64,000 nt of DNA, from assembly GCF_900100155.1 (NCBI RefSeq), contig NZ_FMTP01000005.1, positions 62,001-126,000 of the forward strand. The letters run 5' to 3'. Shown in pieces: positions 16,691-26,250 of the stretch (position 1 is its first letter; each line of letters opens with the position of its first letter). Source of the DNA: Ancylobacter rudongensis. GTDB lineage: Bacteria; Pseudomonadota; Alphaproteobacteria; Rhizobiales; Xanthobacteraceae. The position numbers and the translations under genes are program-made. The notes beneath the pieces are model-generated. The model made no database searches, was not told where the DNA came from, and saw only the letters and a program-made list of their open reading frames with translations.

Positions 16691-17203
16691 TCAGAAGGCG
16701 CCCCGCGCCGCCTTGTAGGGCGCCATGCCGGCGCGGGCGAGCTCATCGGCGCGCTCGTTCATCTCGTCGCCGGCATGGCCCTTGACCCAGTGCCAGCGAA
16801 TCTCGTGGCGGGCGATGGCCGCTTCCAGCCTCTCCCACAGGTCGACATTCTTCACCGGCTTCTTGTCGGCGGTGCGCCAGCCATTGCGCTTCCAGCCGGC
16901 GATCCATTTGGTGATGCCGTTGCGCATATATTCGCTGTCGGTGTGCAGATCGACCGTGCAGGGGCGCTTCAGCGCCTCCAGTGCGGAGATCGCCGCCATC
17001 AGCTCCATGCGGTTATTGGTGGTGGGGGTCTCGCCGCCGGACAGCTCCTTCTGCGAGCCGGCATAGCGCAGGATCGCGCCCCAGCCGCCGGGGCCGGGAT
17101 TGCCGGAGCAGGCACCGTCGGTCCAGATGGCGACGATGCCCTTGGCCGTGTCGGTCGAGGCATCGTCGGCAAAGACTCGGGCGGTTCCGGGCGCTGTCTT
17201 CAA
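16691..17203 (-). CDS. rnhA: Ribonuclease HI
   Basis: Cleaves the RNA strand of RNA-DNA hybrids. 170 residues with a short N-terminal extension before the catalytic core. The four catalytic acids are visible: Asp in [18 protein letters not shown], Glu in [16 protein letters not shown], Asp in [15 protein letters not shown] and the final Asp in [10 protein letters not shown]; the usual [13 protein letters not shown] precedes it. Overlaps the thrB stop by 4 bases. Confidence 0.96.
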   Translation of the reverse strand: MKTAPGTARVFADDASTDTAKGIVAIWTDGACSGNPGPGGWGAILRYAGSQKELSGGETPTTNNRMELMAAISALEALKRPCTVDLHTDSEYMRNGITKWIAGWKRNGWRTADKKPVKNVDLWERLEAAIARHEIRWHWVKGHAGDEMNERADELARAGMAPYKAARGAF

Positions 17204-18180
17204 AGCGTTGGGCCTTCCATGATGCCGTAGTCGCGCGGGCTCGTCACCGAGCGGTGGAAGCGCAGCTTGCGCAGATATTCCAGCGGGTCGTGCGGGCGCA
17301 CCAGCGCCCCGGGCGGCACGTTCAGCCAGTCGACCAGCCGGGTGAGCAGGAAGCGCAGCGCCGCCCCGCGCGCCAGCAGCGGCAGCGCGGCGATCTCGTC
17401 AGCCCCGAGCGGCCGCTCGGCCTGATAGGCGGCGAGCAACGCCCGGCCCTTGGTCTGGTTGAAGGCGCCGTCCGGCTCGAAGCACCAGGCGTTGAGGCAG
17501 ATGGCGACGTCATAGGCCAGCAGGTCGTTGCAGCCGAAATAGAAGTCGATCAGCCCCGACAGCCGCCCATCGGTGAAGAACACATTGTCCGGAAACAGGT
17601 CGGCATGGATGACGCCGCCCGGCAAATCGGTCGGCCAGCGCGCCTCCAGCACGGAGAGCTCGTCGGCGATGAGGGCGGACAGGCCCGGCGCCACCGTGTC
17701 GGCCCGCGCGCCCGCCTGCTCATAGAGCGGGCGCCAGCCGGCGACCGAGAGCGCATTGGCGCGGTGGAAGGCGGTGAAGTCGGCCCCCGCCTTGTGCAGT
17801 TCCGCGAGCGCGCTGCCGAGGGCGGCGCAGTTGGCGGCGGTGGGGCGGCGCACCGAGGTGCCGACCAGGAAGGTGGCGATGAGCGCCGGCCGCCCGGCCA
17901 GCGTGCCGAGCGCCACGCCCTCGCGGTTGCGCACCGGCTGCGGGCAATCAATGCCGCGCGTCGCCAGATGCTCCATCAGCCCGACGAAGAAGGGCAGGTC
18001 GGCCGGGTTCACCCGCTTCTCATAGAGCGTGAGGATGAAGCTGCCGGCCTCGGTCTGCAGCAGGTAGTTGGAATTCTCGACGCCCTCGGCGATGCCCTTG
18101 AAGGCACGCAGACGGCCGAGATCATAGGTGGCAAGGAAGGCTTCGAGCTCTTCCGGGGAGACATCGGTGTAAACGGCCAT
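17200..18180 (-). CDS. thrB: Homoserine kinase (type II, APH fold)
   Basis: Phosphorylates homoserine in threonine biosynthesis. The 326 residues belong to the aminoglycoside-phosphotransferase-fold form typical of alphaproteobacteria, not the GHMP kinase form of E. coli. Markers: [20 protein letters not shown] start, [20 protein letters not shown] with ATP-binding Lys region LYEKRVNP, the catalytic loop [20 protein letters not shown] (HxDxxxxN) and the metal site [20 protein letters not shown]. It sits between ispH and rnhA, the usual order in this bacterial group. Confidence 0.95.
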   Translation of the reverse strand: MAVYTDVSPEELEAFLATYDLGRLRAFKGIAEGVENSNYLLQTEAGSFILTLYEKRVNPADLPFFVGLMEHLATRGIDCPQPVRNREGVALGTLAGRPALIATFLVGTSVRRPTAANCAALGSALAELHKAGADFTAFHRANALSVAGWRPLYEQAGARADTVAPGLSALIADELSVLEARWPTDLPGGVIHADLFPDNVFFTDGRLSGLIDFYFGCNDLLAYDVAICLNAWCFEPDGAFNQTKGRALLAAYQAERPLGADEIAALPLLARGAALRFLLTRLVDWLNVPPGALVRPHDPLEYLRKLRFHRSVTSPRDYGIMEGPTL

Positions 18181-18195
18181 GGGGTGGGGTCGAGC

Positions 18196-19176
18196 CTATT
18201 CGGCAGCGTCGGAACGGAGCTGCCGGGGCAGCGGGAAGAACACATCCTCATGGGCGGTATGCACCGTCTCCACCCTCAGCGTGTAGCGCGCGGCGAAGGC
18301 GTCGAGGATTTCCTCGACGAGGATTTCCGGGGCCGAGGCGCCGGCACTGACGCCCAGCGAGGCGATGGCGCCGAAGACGCCCCAGTCGATCTCGCCGGCG
18401 CGCTGCACCAGCACGGCATGGCGGCAGCCCTCGCGCTCGGCCGCCTCGCGCAGGCGCTGGGAATTGGACGAGTTGGGCGCGCCGACCACGATCATCGCGT
18501 CCACCGCCGGGGCGACGCGCTTGACCGCTTCCTGCCGGTTGGTGGTGGCGTAACAGATGTCCTCCTTGTGCGGCGCCACCATGGCGGGGAAGCGTTCGCG
18601 CAGGATGGCGACGATCTCGGCGGTGTCGTCGATCGAGAGGGTGGTCTGGGTGGTGAAGGCGAGATTGCCGGGGTCGCGGGGCTGGAACAGCCGCGCCTGC
18701 TCGGCGGTCTCGACCAGCGAGACGGCGCCCTCGGGCAGCTGGCCCATCGTGCCGATCACCTCGGGATGACCGGCATGGCCGATGAGCACGACCTCGCGCC
18801 CCCGCTTGTGATGGACGGTGGCCTCGCGGTGAACCTTGGTCACCAGCGGGCAGGTGGCGTCGATGGCGAAGAAATTGCGGCGGGCCGCGTCCTCCGGCAC
18901 CGCGCGGGCGACGCCATGGGCGGAGAAGATGACCGGGGCGGTGGTGCCGGCGGGGATTTCGTCGAGTTCCTCGACGAAGACCGCGCCCTTTGCCTTCAGC
19001 CCTTCCACGACGTATTTATTGTGCACGATCTCGTGGCGCACATAGACCGGCGGGCCATAGATCTCCAGCGCCCGCTCCACCGCGTCGATGGCGCGCACCA
19101 CGCCGGCGCAGAAGCCGCGCGGGGCGCAGAGAAGAACGCGAAGCTCGGGCTTCCGGGCAGATGTTTCGGGGGTCAT
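18196..19176 (-). CDS. ispH: 4-hydroxy-3-methylbut-2-enyl diphosphate reductase
   Basis: Last enzyme of the MEP isoprenoid pathway; an iron-sulfur enzyme giving IPP and DMAPP. 326 residues. Cluster cysteines: Cys23 in [16 protein letters not shown], the Cys in [15 protein letters not shown] and a third in the EGCRHAVLV region or nearby; the catalytic surroundings [19 protein letters not shown] and [15 protein letters not shown] are visible. First gene of the operon ispH-thrB-rnhA-DUF4260. Confidence 0.95.
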   Translation of the reverse strand: MTPETSARKPELRVLLCAPRGFCAGVVRAIDAVERALEIYGPPVYVRHEIVHNKYVVEGLKAKGAVFVEELDEIPAGTTAPVIFSAHGVARAVPEDAARRNFFAIDATCPLVTKVHREATVHHKRGREVVLIGHAGHPEVIGTMGQLPEGAVSLVETAEQARLFQPRDPGNLAFTTQTTLSIDDTAEIVAILRERFPAMVAPHKEDICYATTNRQEAVKRVAPAVDAMIVVGAPNSSNSQRLREAAEREGCRHAVLVQRAGEIDWGVFGAIASLGVSAGASAPEILVEEILDAFAARYTLRVETVHTAHEDVFFPLPRQLRSDAAE

Positions 19177-19243
19177 CGCAGGGTCCAGCGGGGCCTCGCC
19201 ACCGTCATGGGTGCCGGGGCCCGCGCTGTCAAGCGGGGCCGGA

Positions 19244-19870
19244 TCAGGGCTGCTTGATGAAGGCGCCGACGATGTCGAGCGCCACCTCGTCGGAAATGAC
19301 CGGCGTGCCGAAGCCCAGGCCGAAATCGCTGCGGCGGATTTCGGCGGTGGCGGTGAAGCCGATATTCTCGGCCTTGGTCATCGGGTTGATGCCGGCGCCG
19401 AAGAAGCTGACATCCAGCGTGACCGGCTTTGTCACCCCATGCAGCGTCAGTTCGCCCTCGATGGTTGCGTCGGTGCCTTCAACCGTCACTCGGGTGGATT
19501 TGAAGCTGGCGGTGGGGAATTTCGCCGTGTCGAGGATTTCCGGGCTCGCCAGATGGGCGGCAAAGCCCTCCGAGGTGACGCGCAGGCCCGACATGGGGAT
19601 GGTGATGTCCAGCTTCGCCTCGTCCGGCTTGGTGGGGTCGAGAACCAGCGTCCCGGCGGAGGCGCCGAACATGCCGGCGAGCGGGGTGATGCCCATGTGA
19701 TCGACGGTCCAGACGATCTGGGTGTGGTCCGGGTCGACGGTATAGCTGCCGCCGGTGATGCCGGCGACATCCTCGGTGCCGGGCATTTCGCGCTCGGCTT
19801 CCTGCGCGAAGGCGCCGGTGACGGCGGTGAGGAGGAGGGCGGCGGCGGTCAGAAGTCGAACAGGCTTCAT
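19244..19870 (-). CDS. YceI-family periplasmic protein
   Basis: A 208-residue secreted lipocalin-like protein that in known homologues binds isoprenoid quinones or similar lipids. Signal peptide [18 protein letters not shown] at about 5-23. The YceI domain begins [20 protein letters not shown] near residue 45 and has [47 protein letters not shown] and [21 protein letters not shown]. It lies alone, 68 bases from ispH. Confidence 0.93.
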   Translation of the reverse strand: MKPVRLLTAAALLLTAVTGAFAQEAEREMPGTEDVAGITGGSYTVDPDHTQIVWTVDHMGITPLAGMFGASAGTLVLDPTKPDEAKLDITIPMSGLRVTSEGFAAHLASPEILDTAKFPTASFKSTRVTVEGTDATIEGELTLHGVTKPVTLDVSFFGAGINPMTKAENIGFTATAEIRRSDFGLGFGTPVISDEVALDIVGAFIKQP

Positions 19871-20136
19871 CGCGTCATCCTTGCTGGTTGGGGGGGGCGC
19901 GGACGCTAGCAGCGCCGGAACATAACCGCCACCCCCGGCGCCGCGTCTTTGGATTTGCAGGAAGGCGCGCGGAAGCCTATATTCGCGACATCCCGGTCAT
20001 CGCGAGACGGTCCGAGGCTCCGCCCCGCAGGGTGGTGGGGCGCGGGGAGAAGTTTGCGCGGCCGAAAGACCTCAAATCTGCACGCCGGCTCGGTTTCATC
20101 GCCAGCCCGGCGCCTCACTGGATGGAGCTGCGTCCC

Positions 20137-20847
20137 ATGGCGAACGCCCCCCTCATGCCGAAGGCCACCGCCGTGTGGCTGGTCGAGAATACCGCGCTGA
20201 CCTTCGACCAGATCGCGGACTTTTGTAAGCTGCATGTGCTTGAGGTGAAGGGCATCGCCGATGGCGAGGTCGCGCAGGGCATCAAGGGCAGCGACCCGAT
20301 GACCACCAGCCAGCTGGCCCGCGAGGAAATCGAGCGCGCCGAGAAGAACCCGAATTACCGCCTGAAGCTGCTGGAATCGAAGGTACGCCTGCCGGAGCCC
20401 AAGCGCCGCCGTGGCCCGCGCTACACCCCGGTGTCCAAGCGCCAGGACCGCCCGAACGCCATTCTCTGGCTGCTGCGCAACCATCCGGAGCTGAAGGACA
20501 GCCAGATCATGCGGCTGGTCGGCACCACCAAGACGACCATCGAGTCGATCAAGGAGCGCACCCACTGGAACGCGGCGCATCTGACGCCGATGGACCCGGT
20601 GACGCTGGGCCTGTGCTCGCAGATCGACCTTGATATCGAGGTGCAGCGCTCCTCCAAGGACCGTCCTGCCACGGTGGCGCCGTCCGGCGAGCACGAGGCG
20701 ACGCTGCTGCCGGTCGACGTGTCGATCGGCGACGGGCCGGAGCCCTTCGTGCCGAGCCGCAAGCCGCGCGAGGAGCCGATCGACCTGGAGACCGTGTTCG
20801 CCAAGCTCGGCGGCTCGCGCAAGAGCGAGGCCGACGACGAGGAATGA
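20137..20847 (+). CDS. trcR: Cell-cycle transcriptional regulator TrcR (DUF1013)
   Basis: Homologue of TrcR, an alphaproteobacterial transcription factor linked to cell-cycle control in Caulobacter. 236 residues from the ATG at 20137 (MANAPLMPKATAVWLVENTA), chosen because it matches the family N-terminus and follows GGAG. The protein is helix-rich and DNA-binding-like: ALTFDQIADFCKLHVLEVKG near 20 and ILWLLRNHPELKDSQIMRLV followed by GTTKTTIESIKERTHWN near 130, both of helix-turn-helix shape. The C-terminus is acidic (RKSEADDEE). Followed by a clear terminator. Confidence 0.9.
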   Translation: MANAPLMPKATAVWLVENTALTFDQIADFCKLHVLEVKGIADGEVAQGIKGSDPMTTSQLAREEIERAEKNPNYRLKLLESKVRLPEPKRRRGPRYTPVSKRQDRPNAILWLLRNHPELKDSQIMRLVGTTKTTIESIKERTHWNAAHLTPMDPVTLGLCSQIDLDIEVQRSSKDRPATVAPSGEHEATLLPVDVSIGDGPEPFVPSRKPREEPIDLETVFAKLGGSRKSEADDEE

Positions 20848-20881
20848 GCCCCGCCCTGCGGGGCGCACGGCCTGAAGGATC

Positions 20882-20913
20882 AAAGCCCGGGGGCGCACGC
20901 TCCCGGGCTTTTT
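20882..20913 (+). terminator. Intrinsic terminator of trcR
   Basis: Stem AAAGCCCGGG/CCCGGGCTTT around a GGCGCACGCT loop, running into TTTT. Confidence 0.85.
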
Positions 20914-20927
20914 CGTGAGAGAGGCTG

Positions 20928-21033
20928 CTAGAGCTGTTCACTGTTTCATGGAAACAGTGAAACGCTCTAACTCTTTCTTTTGTCGCGTTTTCTTCACGCG
21001 AACCGGTATCCACTTCGCTCGAAAACGCTCTAG
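20928..21033. repeat. Extragenic palindromic repeat element, about 106 bp
   Basis: Bounded by CTAGAGC and GCTCTAG as terminal inverted repeats. Inside are a perfect 9-bp hairpin CACTGTTTC-ATG-GAAACAGTG (20939-20959) and a CGCG...CGCG arm next to AACCGGTATCCACTTCG. The string reading GAAGTGGATACCGGTTCGCG followed by GTGAAGAAAACGCG on the minus strand is a family I recall as dispersed in Hyphomicrobiales genomes. Only this copy is seen in the window. Its right end contains the prpE stop codon. Confidence 0.75.
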
Positions 21034-22958
21034 GCGACCGTCACCTTGGCGAGGCCGCGCGCGCCCAGCGCAAGGGCGATCTCGTCGAGCGCGGCCGGGT
21101 CGTCGATGGTCGCGGGCATGTTCCACGGCTCGGCATCGGCGATCTTCTTCATCGTGCCGCGCAGGATCTTGCCCGAGCGGGTCTTGGGCAGCCGGTTGAC
21201 GGTGATGGCGAGGCGGAAGGCCGCCACCGGGCCGATGCGCTCGCGCACGAGCGCCACGATCTCGGCCTCGATCTCGGCCGGCGAACGCGCCACTCCCGCC
21301 TTCAGCACCACGAAGCCGCAGGGCACCTCGCCCTTGAGCTCGTCATGAATGCCGATGACCGCGCACTCCGCGACATCGGCATGGGCGGCGAGCACTTCCT
21401 CCATGCCGCCGGTGGAGAGGCGGTGGCCGGCGACATTGATGATGTCGTCGGTGCGGCCCATGATGAAGAGCTGGCCATTGGCATCGGTGAAGCCGGCATC
21501 CGCCGTCTTGTAGTAGCCGGGGTAATCGACGAGGTAGCTCTCGCGAAAGCGCTCATCCTGCCGCCACAGGGTCGGCAGGCAGCCGGGCGGCAGCGGCAGC
21601 TTGATGGCGATGGAGCCCATGCGGTCGGGGCCGACCGGGTGGCCGCCCTCGTCGAGAATGTCGACCTGATAGCCGGGCATCGGCACGCCGGTGGAGCCGA
21701 CGCGGATCGGCAGGGCGCCAAGGCCGACCGGGTTGCCGGCAATGGCCCATCCAGTCTCGGTCTGCCACCAATGGTCGACCACCGGCACGCCGAGCCGGGC
21801 CTTGGCCCATTCCACCGTGTCGGGGTCGGCCCGCTCCCCGGCGAGGAACAGGGTGCGCAGGCTTGAGCGATCATACGCGCCCATCAGCCGCCCTTCCGGG
21901 TCTTCTTTTTTGATGGCGCGCAGGGCGGTGGGGGCGGTGAACAGCACCGCCACCTTGTAGTCCTCGATCACCCGCCAGAAGGCGCCGGCATCGGGCGTGC
22001 CGACGGGCTTGCCCTCATAGAGCACGGTGGTGCAGCCGGCGAGCAGCGGCGCGTAGACGATGTAGGAATGGCCGACCACCCAGCCGATGTCGGACGCCGA
22101 CCAGTAGACCTCGCCCGGGCGCACATCATAGAGGCCCTCCATCGACCAGCGCAGCGCCACCATATAGCCGCCGCTGTCGCGCACCACGCCCTTGGGCTTT
22201 CCGGTCGTGCCCGAGGTGTAGAGGATGTAGAGCGGATCGGTGGCGTCCACCGGCACGCATTCTGCCCGCAGGCCGGCGGCGAGCGCGGCTTCGCGCCGTG
22301 TGGCCCAGTCATGATCGCGGCCGGGCGCGAGCTTCGCCTCCACCTGCGGGCGCTGGAAGATCAGGCAGGCATCGGGCTTGTGCTTCGCCATGCTCAAGGC
22401 GAGGTCGAGCAGCGGCTTGTAGTGGACGATGCGCGAGGGCTCGATGCCGCAGGAGGCGGAGAGCACGAGCTTGGGCTGGGCATCCTCGATGCGGCTGGCA
22501 AGTTCGGCCGCCGCGAAGCCGCCGAACACGACCGAGTGCACCGCCCCGATCCGGGCGCAGGCCAGCATCGCGAACATCGCCTCGGGGATCATCGGCATGT
22601 AGATGACGACACGATCGCCCTTGCCGACGCCGAGCTCGCCCAGCACGCCGGCGAGCAGGCTCACCTCGCCCTTCAGCTCGGCATAGGTAATGCTGCGCTT
22701 GGCGCCGGCGACCGGGCTGTCATAAAAAATCGCTGGCTGCGCGCCGCGCCCGGCGGCGACATGCCGGTCCACCGCATTGTGGCAGACATTGGTGGTCCAG
22801 CCGGGAAACCAGCGGCCGTAAATGCCAAGGGTGGAATCGAAGACCCGTTCGCCTTCCGACGTCCAGTCGATGGCGCGGGCGGCGTCGCGCCAGAAGCCTT
22901 CCGGGTCGCGGATGGAATGGGCATGCAGGTCGGGGTAGCGGCTGGCGGCACCGGGCAT
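21030..22958 (-). CDS. prpE: Propionyl-CoA synthetase (acyl-CoA synthetase, PrpE type)
   Basis: Activates propionate (or acetate/acrylate) to the CoA thioester through an acyl-AMP. 642 residues, full-length for the ACS family. AMP-binding motif LYILYTSGTTGKPKGVVRDS near 240, SASDIGWVVGHSYIVYAPLL near 285, WWQTETGWAI near 400, the hinge YYKTADAGFTDANGQLFIMG near 495, GRTDDIINVAGHRLSTG, and the catalytic Lys in RLPKTRSGKILRGTMKKIA. The RDSGGYMVALRWSM stretch favours PrpE over AcsA. The TAG stop is supplied by the terminal repeat of the adjacent extragenic element. Confidence 0.9.
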   Translation of the reverse strand: MPGAASRYPDLHAHSIRDPEGFWRDAARAIDWTSEGERVFDSTLGIYGRWFPGWTTNVCHNAVDRHVAAGRGAQPAIFYDSPVAGAKRSITYAELKGEVSLLAGVLGELGVGKGDRVVIYMPMIPEAMFAMLACARIGAVHSVVFGGFAAAELASRIEDAQPKLVLSASCGIEPSRIVHYKPLLDLALSMAKHKPDACLIFQRPQVEAKLAPGRDHDWATRREAALAAGLRAECVPVDATDPLYILYTSGTTGKPKGVVRDSGGYMVALRWSMEGLYDVRPGEVYWSASDIGWVVGHSYIVYAPLLAGCTTVLYEGKPVGTPDAGAFWRVIEDYKVAVLFTAPTALRAIKKEDPEGRLMGAYDRSSLRTLFLAGERADPDTVEWAKARLGVPVVDHWWQTETGWAIAGNPVGLGALPIRVGSTGVPMPGYQVDILDEGGHPVGPDRMGSIAIKLPLPPGCLPTLWRQDERFRESYLVDYPGYYKTADAGFTDANGQLFIMGRTDDIINVAGHRLSTGGMEEVLAAHADVAECAVIGIHDELKGEVPCGFVVLKAGVARSPAEIEAEIVALVRERIGPVAAFRLAITVNRLPKTRSGKILRGTMKKIADAEPWNMPATIDDPAALDEIALALGARGLAKVTVA

Positions 22959-23307
22959 GGCGGGCGTCTCCCTCGGGAACGTTCTTGTCGGGCAGGTTTT
23001 TTATGGCTCCGAGAGTTCGTCTTTCGCGCGCATCTGGCAAGACGCTGAAATGCTTACGCCCTTCGTCGGGTTGCTTCTGGTCGTCAGCTTGCCTGCGGCG
23101 GTGCGCCCAAGCGCACAAAAGCGAACCGCCGGCTGGGGGCCGGCGGCCGGGTCTTGTGTCCAGTCCTGTGGAGGGCCGGTCATGCCGACCGAGCACTGCC
23201 AGGATGCGATCCGATTGGACCGATCTGCTCGCGCAAACGCCTATCGCTCTGCAAAAGAGAACGTGTTGTCCGATCCGCGTGCGGGGCAGGCCTGGCGGGG
23301 GCGTGGT
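22959..23307. other. 349-base gap between prpE and DUF465
   Basis: No supported gene on either strand. It holds two hairpins: GTGCGC-CCAA-GCGCAC at 23101-23116 and the terminator-like stem at 23126-23146. The rest shows nothing I can assign. Confidence 0.4.
23126..23146 (-). terminator. Probable terminator of the minus-strand DUF465 gene
   Basis: Perfect 8-bp stem CCGCCGGC/GCCGGCGG with a 5-base loop; on the minus strand it is followed by TTCGCTTTT. It lies 162 bases past the DUF465 stop codon. Confidence 0.5.
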
Positions 23308-23484
23308 CTAGTGGAGGGTCGCGCCCTTGCAGCGGGCGATTTCGTCCTTGAGGATCAGCTTGCGCCGTTTGAGATCAGCGATGCGGGTGTCGTCCGTCGC
23401 GGGGCGGGTAATCTCTTCCCGCAATTGCTTCTCGAGTGCCTGGTGGCGACGTTCCAACTCGGCAACATGCGACTGCATGGTCAT
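23308..23484 (-). CDS. DUF465 (YdcH-like) small coiled protein
   Basis: A 58-residue gene. Translation begins MTMQSHVAELERRHQALEKQ, continues with a charged coil and ends ADLKRRKLILKDEIARCKGA plus four residues. The two helices with the RRK.LKDEI signature are DUF465. AGGAG lies about nine bases upstream of the ATG at 23484. Function is unknown. It is divergent from a second DUF465 gene 210 bases away. Confidence 0.85.
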   Translation of the reverse strand: MTMQSHVAELERRHQALEKQLREEITRPATDDTRIADLKRRKLILKDEIARCKGATLH

Positions 23485-23693
23485 GGACAGTATCTCCTGT
23501 CTTCCGAAGCGAACGTCATCAGTCTGTCACGAGAGACACGGGCTGTCGATGAAAGGATGTGCTGCGCTGCAGCGTGGTAACCGGAGGGGGCGGCAGCCCC
23601 GCTGTTGCGGCCGGGGCGCTGGACGGCGATACTCTGTTTGGATCCCGGCCCTGCCGGGGATGAGTCGGTTTTCGGGTCAGGCGTTTGACACAG

Positions 23694-23900
23694 ATGACGG
23701 CGGATGAGGAACGCGAGCTCCTGGCTCACCTAGAGCGCTTGCGGCAGGAGCACCGTGATCTGGATGTTGCGATCCAGGCACTTCAGGACATGCCGGGCAG
23801 CGACCAGCTTCAGCTCGCCCGCTTCAAGAAGCGCAAGCTGCAGCTGCGCGATCGCATCGGCTATATCGAGGATCAGATCTGCCCGGATATCATCGCCTGA
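23694..23900 (+). CDS. DUF465 (YdcH-like) small coiled protein, second copy
   Basis: A 68-residue helical protein: MTADEERELLAHLERLRQEH, DLDVAIQALQDMPGSDQLQL, ARFKKRKLQLRDRIGYIEDQ. The FKKRKLQLRDRI signature is DUF465. A TTG at 23685 is an alternative start. It diverges from the first DUF465 gene; the two proteins share the two-helix design but differ in sequence, so they are old paralogues rather than a recent duplication. Function unknown. Confidence 0.85.
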   Translation: MTADEERELLAHLERLRQEHRDLDVAIQALQDMPGSDQLQLARFKKRKLQLRDRIGYIEDQICPDIIA

Positions 23901-23982
23901 GCGATGGATCGCCGGTCCGGGGCTCAGGCGGACGATCCCGGCGCGAGGGCTGCGCCGTCGGCCGGGATCGGCGTCGACAGGC

Positions 23983-24468
23983 TCAGAACTGGGTGAGCAG
24001 CACGTCGGCGTTGGTCTTGTCGGCCTTGCTCGGCACGTCCTCGACATTGAGGATCATCACCTCGCCGTCGTCGACCAGCATGGAATAGCGCTTGGAGCGC
24101 ACGCCGAGGCCGGCACCGGAGGCGTCGAAGTCGAGGCCGACCGCCTTGGCGAACTCGGCATTGCCGTCCGACAGGAAGACGATCTTGCCATTGGCGTTGG
24201 ACGCCTTTTCCCAGGCCGCCATCACGAAGGGATCGTTCACCGCCGTCACCGCAATGGTGCTGACGCCCTTTGCGAGGATTTCCTCGGCGCGGGCGATGAA
24301 GCTCGGCAGGTGGTTCTTGTGGCAGGTGGGCGTGAAGGCGCCGGGAACGGCGAACAGCACGACCTTCTTGTTCTTGAACAGCTCATCGGTGGATTTCGGC
24401 ACCGGGCCGTCCTCCGTGGCTACGCGGAAAGTGACGCTGGGAAGCTGGTCGCCGACCTTGATCGTCAT
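23983..24468 (-). CDS. Peroxiredoxin (Prx5 type, glutaredoxin-dependent)
   Basis: Thiol peroxidase of 161 residues that reduces hydrogen and organic peroxides. The peroxidatic cysteine is in VPGAFTPTCHKNHLPSF, near residue 49. Other Prx5 marks: MTIKVGDQLPSVTFR start, VTAVNDPFVMAAWEKAS and LGVRSKRYSMLVDDG. It shares strand with the DsbD-like gene 132 bases upstream, consistent with a redox-related neighbourhood. Confidence 0.93.
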   Translation of the reverse strand: MTIKVGDQLPSVTFRVATEDGPVPKSTDELFKNKKVVLFAVPGAFTPTCHKNHLPSFIARAEEILAKGVSTIAVTAVNDPFVMAAWEKASNANGKIVFLSDGNAEFAKAVGLDFDASGAGLGVRSKRYSMLVDDGEVMILNVEDVPSKADKTNADVLLTQF

Positions 24469-24600
24469 GGGTGTTTCCTTTCTTACGGCGGAGAATGGGG
24501 AACGGAACCCGCCGAGGGACCGTGCAGACCGGCGCCCGCCGCGACGGGCGGGTCAGGTCGGACGGTACCATAGCGATTTCCCGCGTGGCGGGAAGCGGGT

Positions 24601-25440
24601 TCAGCGGGCGGAAAGAGGCGCGTCCACCTCGATGGCGCGCTCGCCATCGACGAGGGTGAAGCGCAGACGGGCGGTGGCGACGTCCACGCCGCTGGGAACG
24701 CCCTCGACGGGCAACACGAAAACGGTCCGCCCGTCGGCCCCGGTCTCGCGCGACGGCAGCGGCAGCGCCCAGTCCTCGCCCGGTCCCTCGACGAACAGAT
24801 CGGCCGCCTCGGCGTGGTCGACATGGGTCACGATGCGCAGGACGGCGCCATCGGCGCCCTGGTGCAGTTCGGCGGTGGCGATCCCCGTTTCGCCCTGCGC
24901 GCCGAGCGTGGCCGGGTGCGGAACGCTTGCCAGCGCCTGCTTCAGAGCGGGGTAGGCCGTGGCGGCGCCGCCGGGCGGCAGAGCGAGGTCGAGCGCGGCA
25001 TTGGCCGGCTGGCAGATCTTGCCGCAGACGGCGAAATCGAGGTTCAGCTTCAGCTCGACCGGCTGCGCCCGGTCCTTCGGGGTGATGCGCAGCGGCAGCA
25101 CGACGTCGTGCTTGTAGCCGATGGAGAAGGAGCCGCCATCGTCGAACCGCGTGGGGGCCGGCCACAGCACCTCGACCGCCTCGACATTGCGCGAGCCGCT
25201 CCAGTCGAAATGCGGCGGCACCCCGCTGTCGCCGGGATAGCGCCAATAGGTCTTCAGTCCCGGGGGCAGGCGGATTTCAACACCGCCCATCAGCGCGCCG
25301 TCCTGGCTCCCGCCCGCGACGAGGCGCGCGGCGGTGCCTTCCGGGGCGGACCAGGCGGACATGTCGCCGGCAAGGGCCGGGCCCGCGAGGGGCACGAGCG
25401 CAAGCGAGCACAGAGTGTAGTGACGCAGACGGGAGAGCAT
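24601..25440 (-). CDS. DsbD N-terminal-like periplasmic protein
   Basis: A 279-residue secreted protein with the DsbD alpha-type immunoglobulin domain but without the membrane thiol-transfer domain. Signal peptide [16 protein letters not shown] at about 11-26. Core: [19 protein letters not shown] near 60, [17 protein letters not shown] near 105 and the cysteine pair in [19 protein letters not shown] near 140. It probably accepts electrons or handles thiols in the periplasm; the exact partner is unknown. Neighbours are a peroxiredoxin and YqgE, an arrangement common in Hyphomicrobiales. Confidence 0.85.
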   Translation of the reverse strand: MLSRLRHYTLCSLALVPLAGPALAGDMSAWSAPEGTAARLVAGGSQDGALMGGVEIRLPPGLKTYWRYPGDSGVPPHFDWSGSRNVEAVEVLWPAPTRFDDGGSFSIGYKHDVVLPLRITPKDRAQPVELKLNLDFAVCGKICQPANAALDLALPPGGAATAYPALKQALASVPHPATLGAQGETGIATAELHQGADGAVLRIVTHVDHAEAADLFVEGPGEDWALPLPSRETGADGRTVFVLPVEGVPSGVDVATARLRFTLVDGERAIEVDAPLSAR

Positions 25441-25575
25441 GGCCAAGGCGATAGCCTCTCCGCTCCCGATGGGGAAGCCGCGCCGGGCGCACTTTCGTGT
25501 GAGGCCACGCCCGACCTCGCGCCGTGGCGAACGGGCGGGCTTGAAAATGCCCCTGCGGGGATTAGGCTTCTCTTC

Positions 25576-26202
25576 ATGTGGATCGGACGCGAGCGCCCCC
25601 GGAACTCCGACGCCCCTGCGGGCGGGACCTTTCTTGACGGACAGATGCTGGTCGCCATGCCGGGCATGCGTGACGAGCGTTTCGCCCGGGCGGTGATCTA
25701 TCTGTGCGCGCATTCGCCGGAAGGGGCGATGGGGATCGTGGTCAACCAGCCGGCCAGCCATGTGAATTTTCCCGATCTGCTGGTGCAGCTCGACGTCATC
25801 CCGCAAGAGGAGCGTATCCATCTGCCGCGCAGCGCCGGCGGGGTGAAGGTGCTGCGCGGAGGGCCTGTCGAGACCGGGCGCGGCTTCGTGCTGCACACCG
25901 CCGATTTCTTCATCCAGGATTCGACCCTGCCGATCGATGACGGCATCTGCCTGACGGCGACGCTCGACATTCTCAGGGCGATGGCAACCGGCAGCGGACC
26001 GGCGAACGCCATGCTGGCGCTCGGCTATGCCGGCTGGGCGCCGGGGCAGCTCGAAAACGAGATCCAGCAGAATGGCTGGCTGCATTGCCCGGCCGATTCG
26101 ACTCTGGTGTTCGAGGCCGAGGCCGGCCAGAAATACGATCTGGCACTGCGCAAGATCGGCATCGACCCCGGCATGCTCTCCAGCGAGGCCGGCCACGCCT
26201 GA
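25576..26202 (+). CDS. YqgE/AlgH family protein
   Basis: A 208-residue cytoplasmic protein of the widespread YqgE/AlgH (DUF179) family; a firm biochemical function is not known. Markers: [20 protein letters not shown] near residue 16, [20 protein letters not shown] near 40, [15 protein letters not shown] near 95 and [20 protein letters not shown] near 145. Divergent from the DsbD-like gene with 135 bases between. Confidence 0.93.
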   Translation: MWIGRERPRNSDAPAGGTFLDGQMLVAMPGMRDERFARAVIYLCAHSPEGAMGIVVNQPASHVNFPDLLVQLDVIPQEERIHLPRSAGGVKVLRGGPVETGRGFVLHTADFFIQDSTLPIDDGICLTATLDILRAMATGSGPANAMLALGYAGWAPGQLENEIQQNGWLHCPADSTLVFEAEAGQKYDLALRKIGIDPGMLSSEAGHA

Positions 26203-26250
26203 GCCGGCACGCGAGCCGGTCCGCACTTTGGGCCGCGCCTGCCTTCCGTG

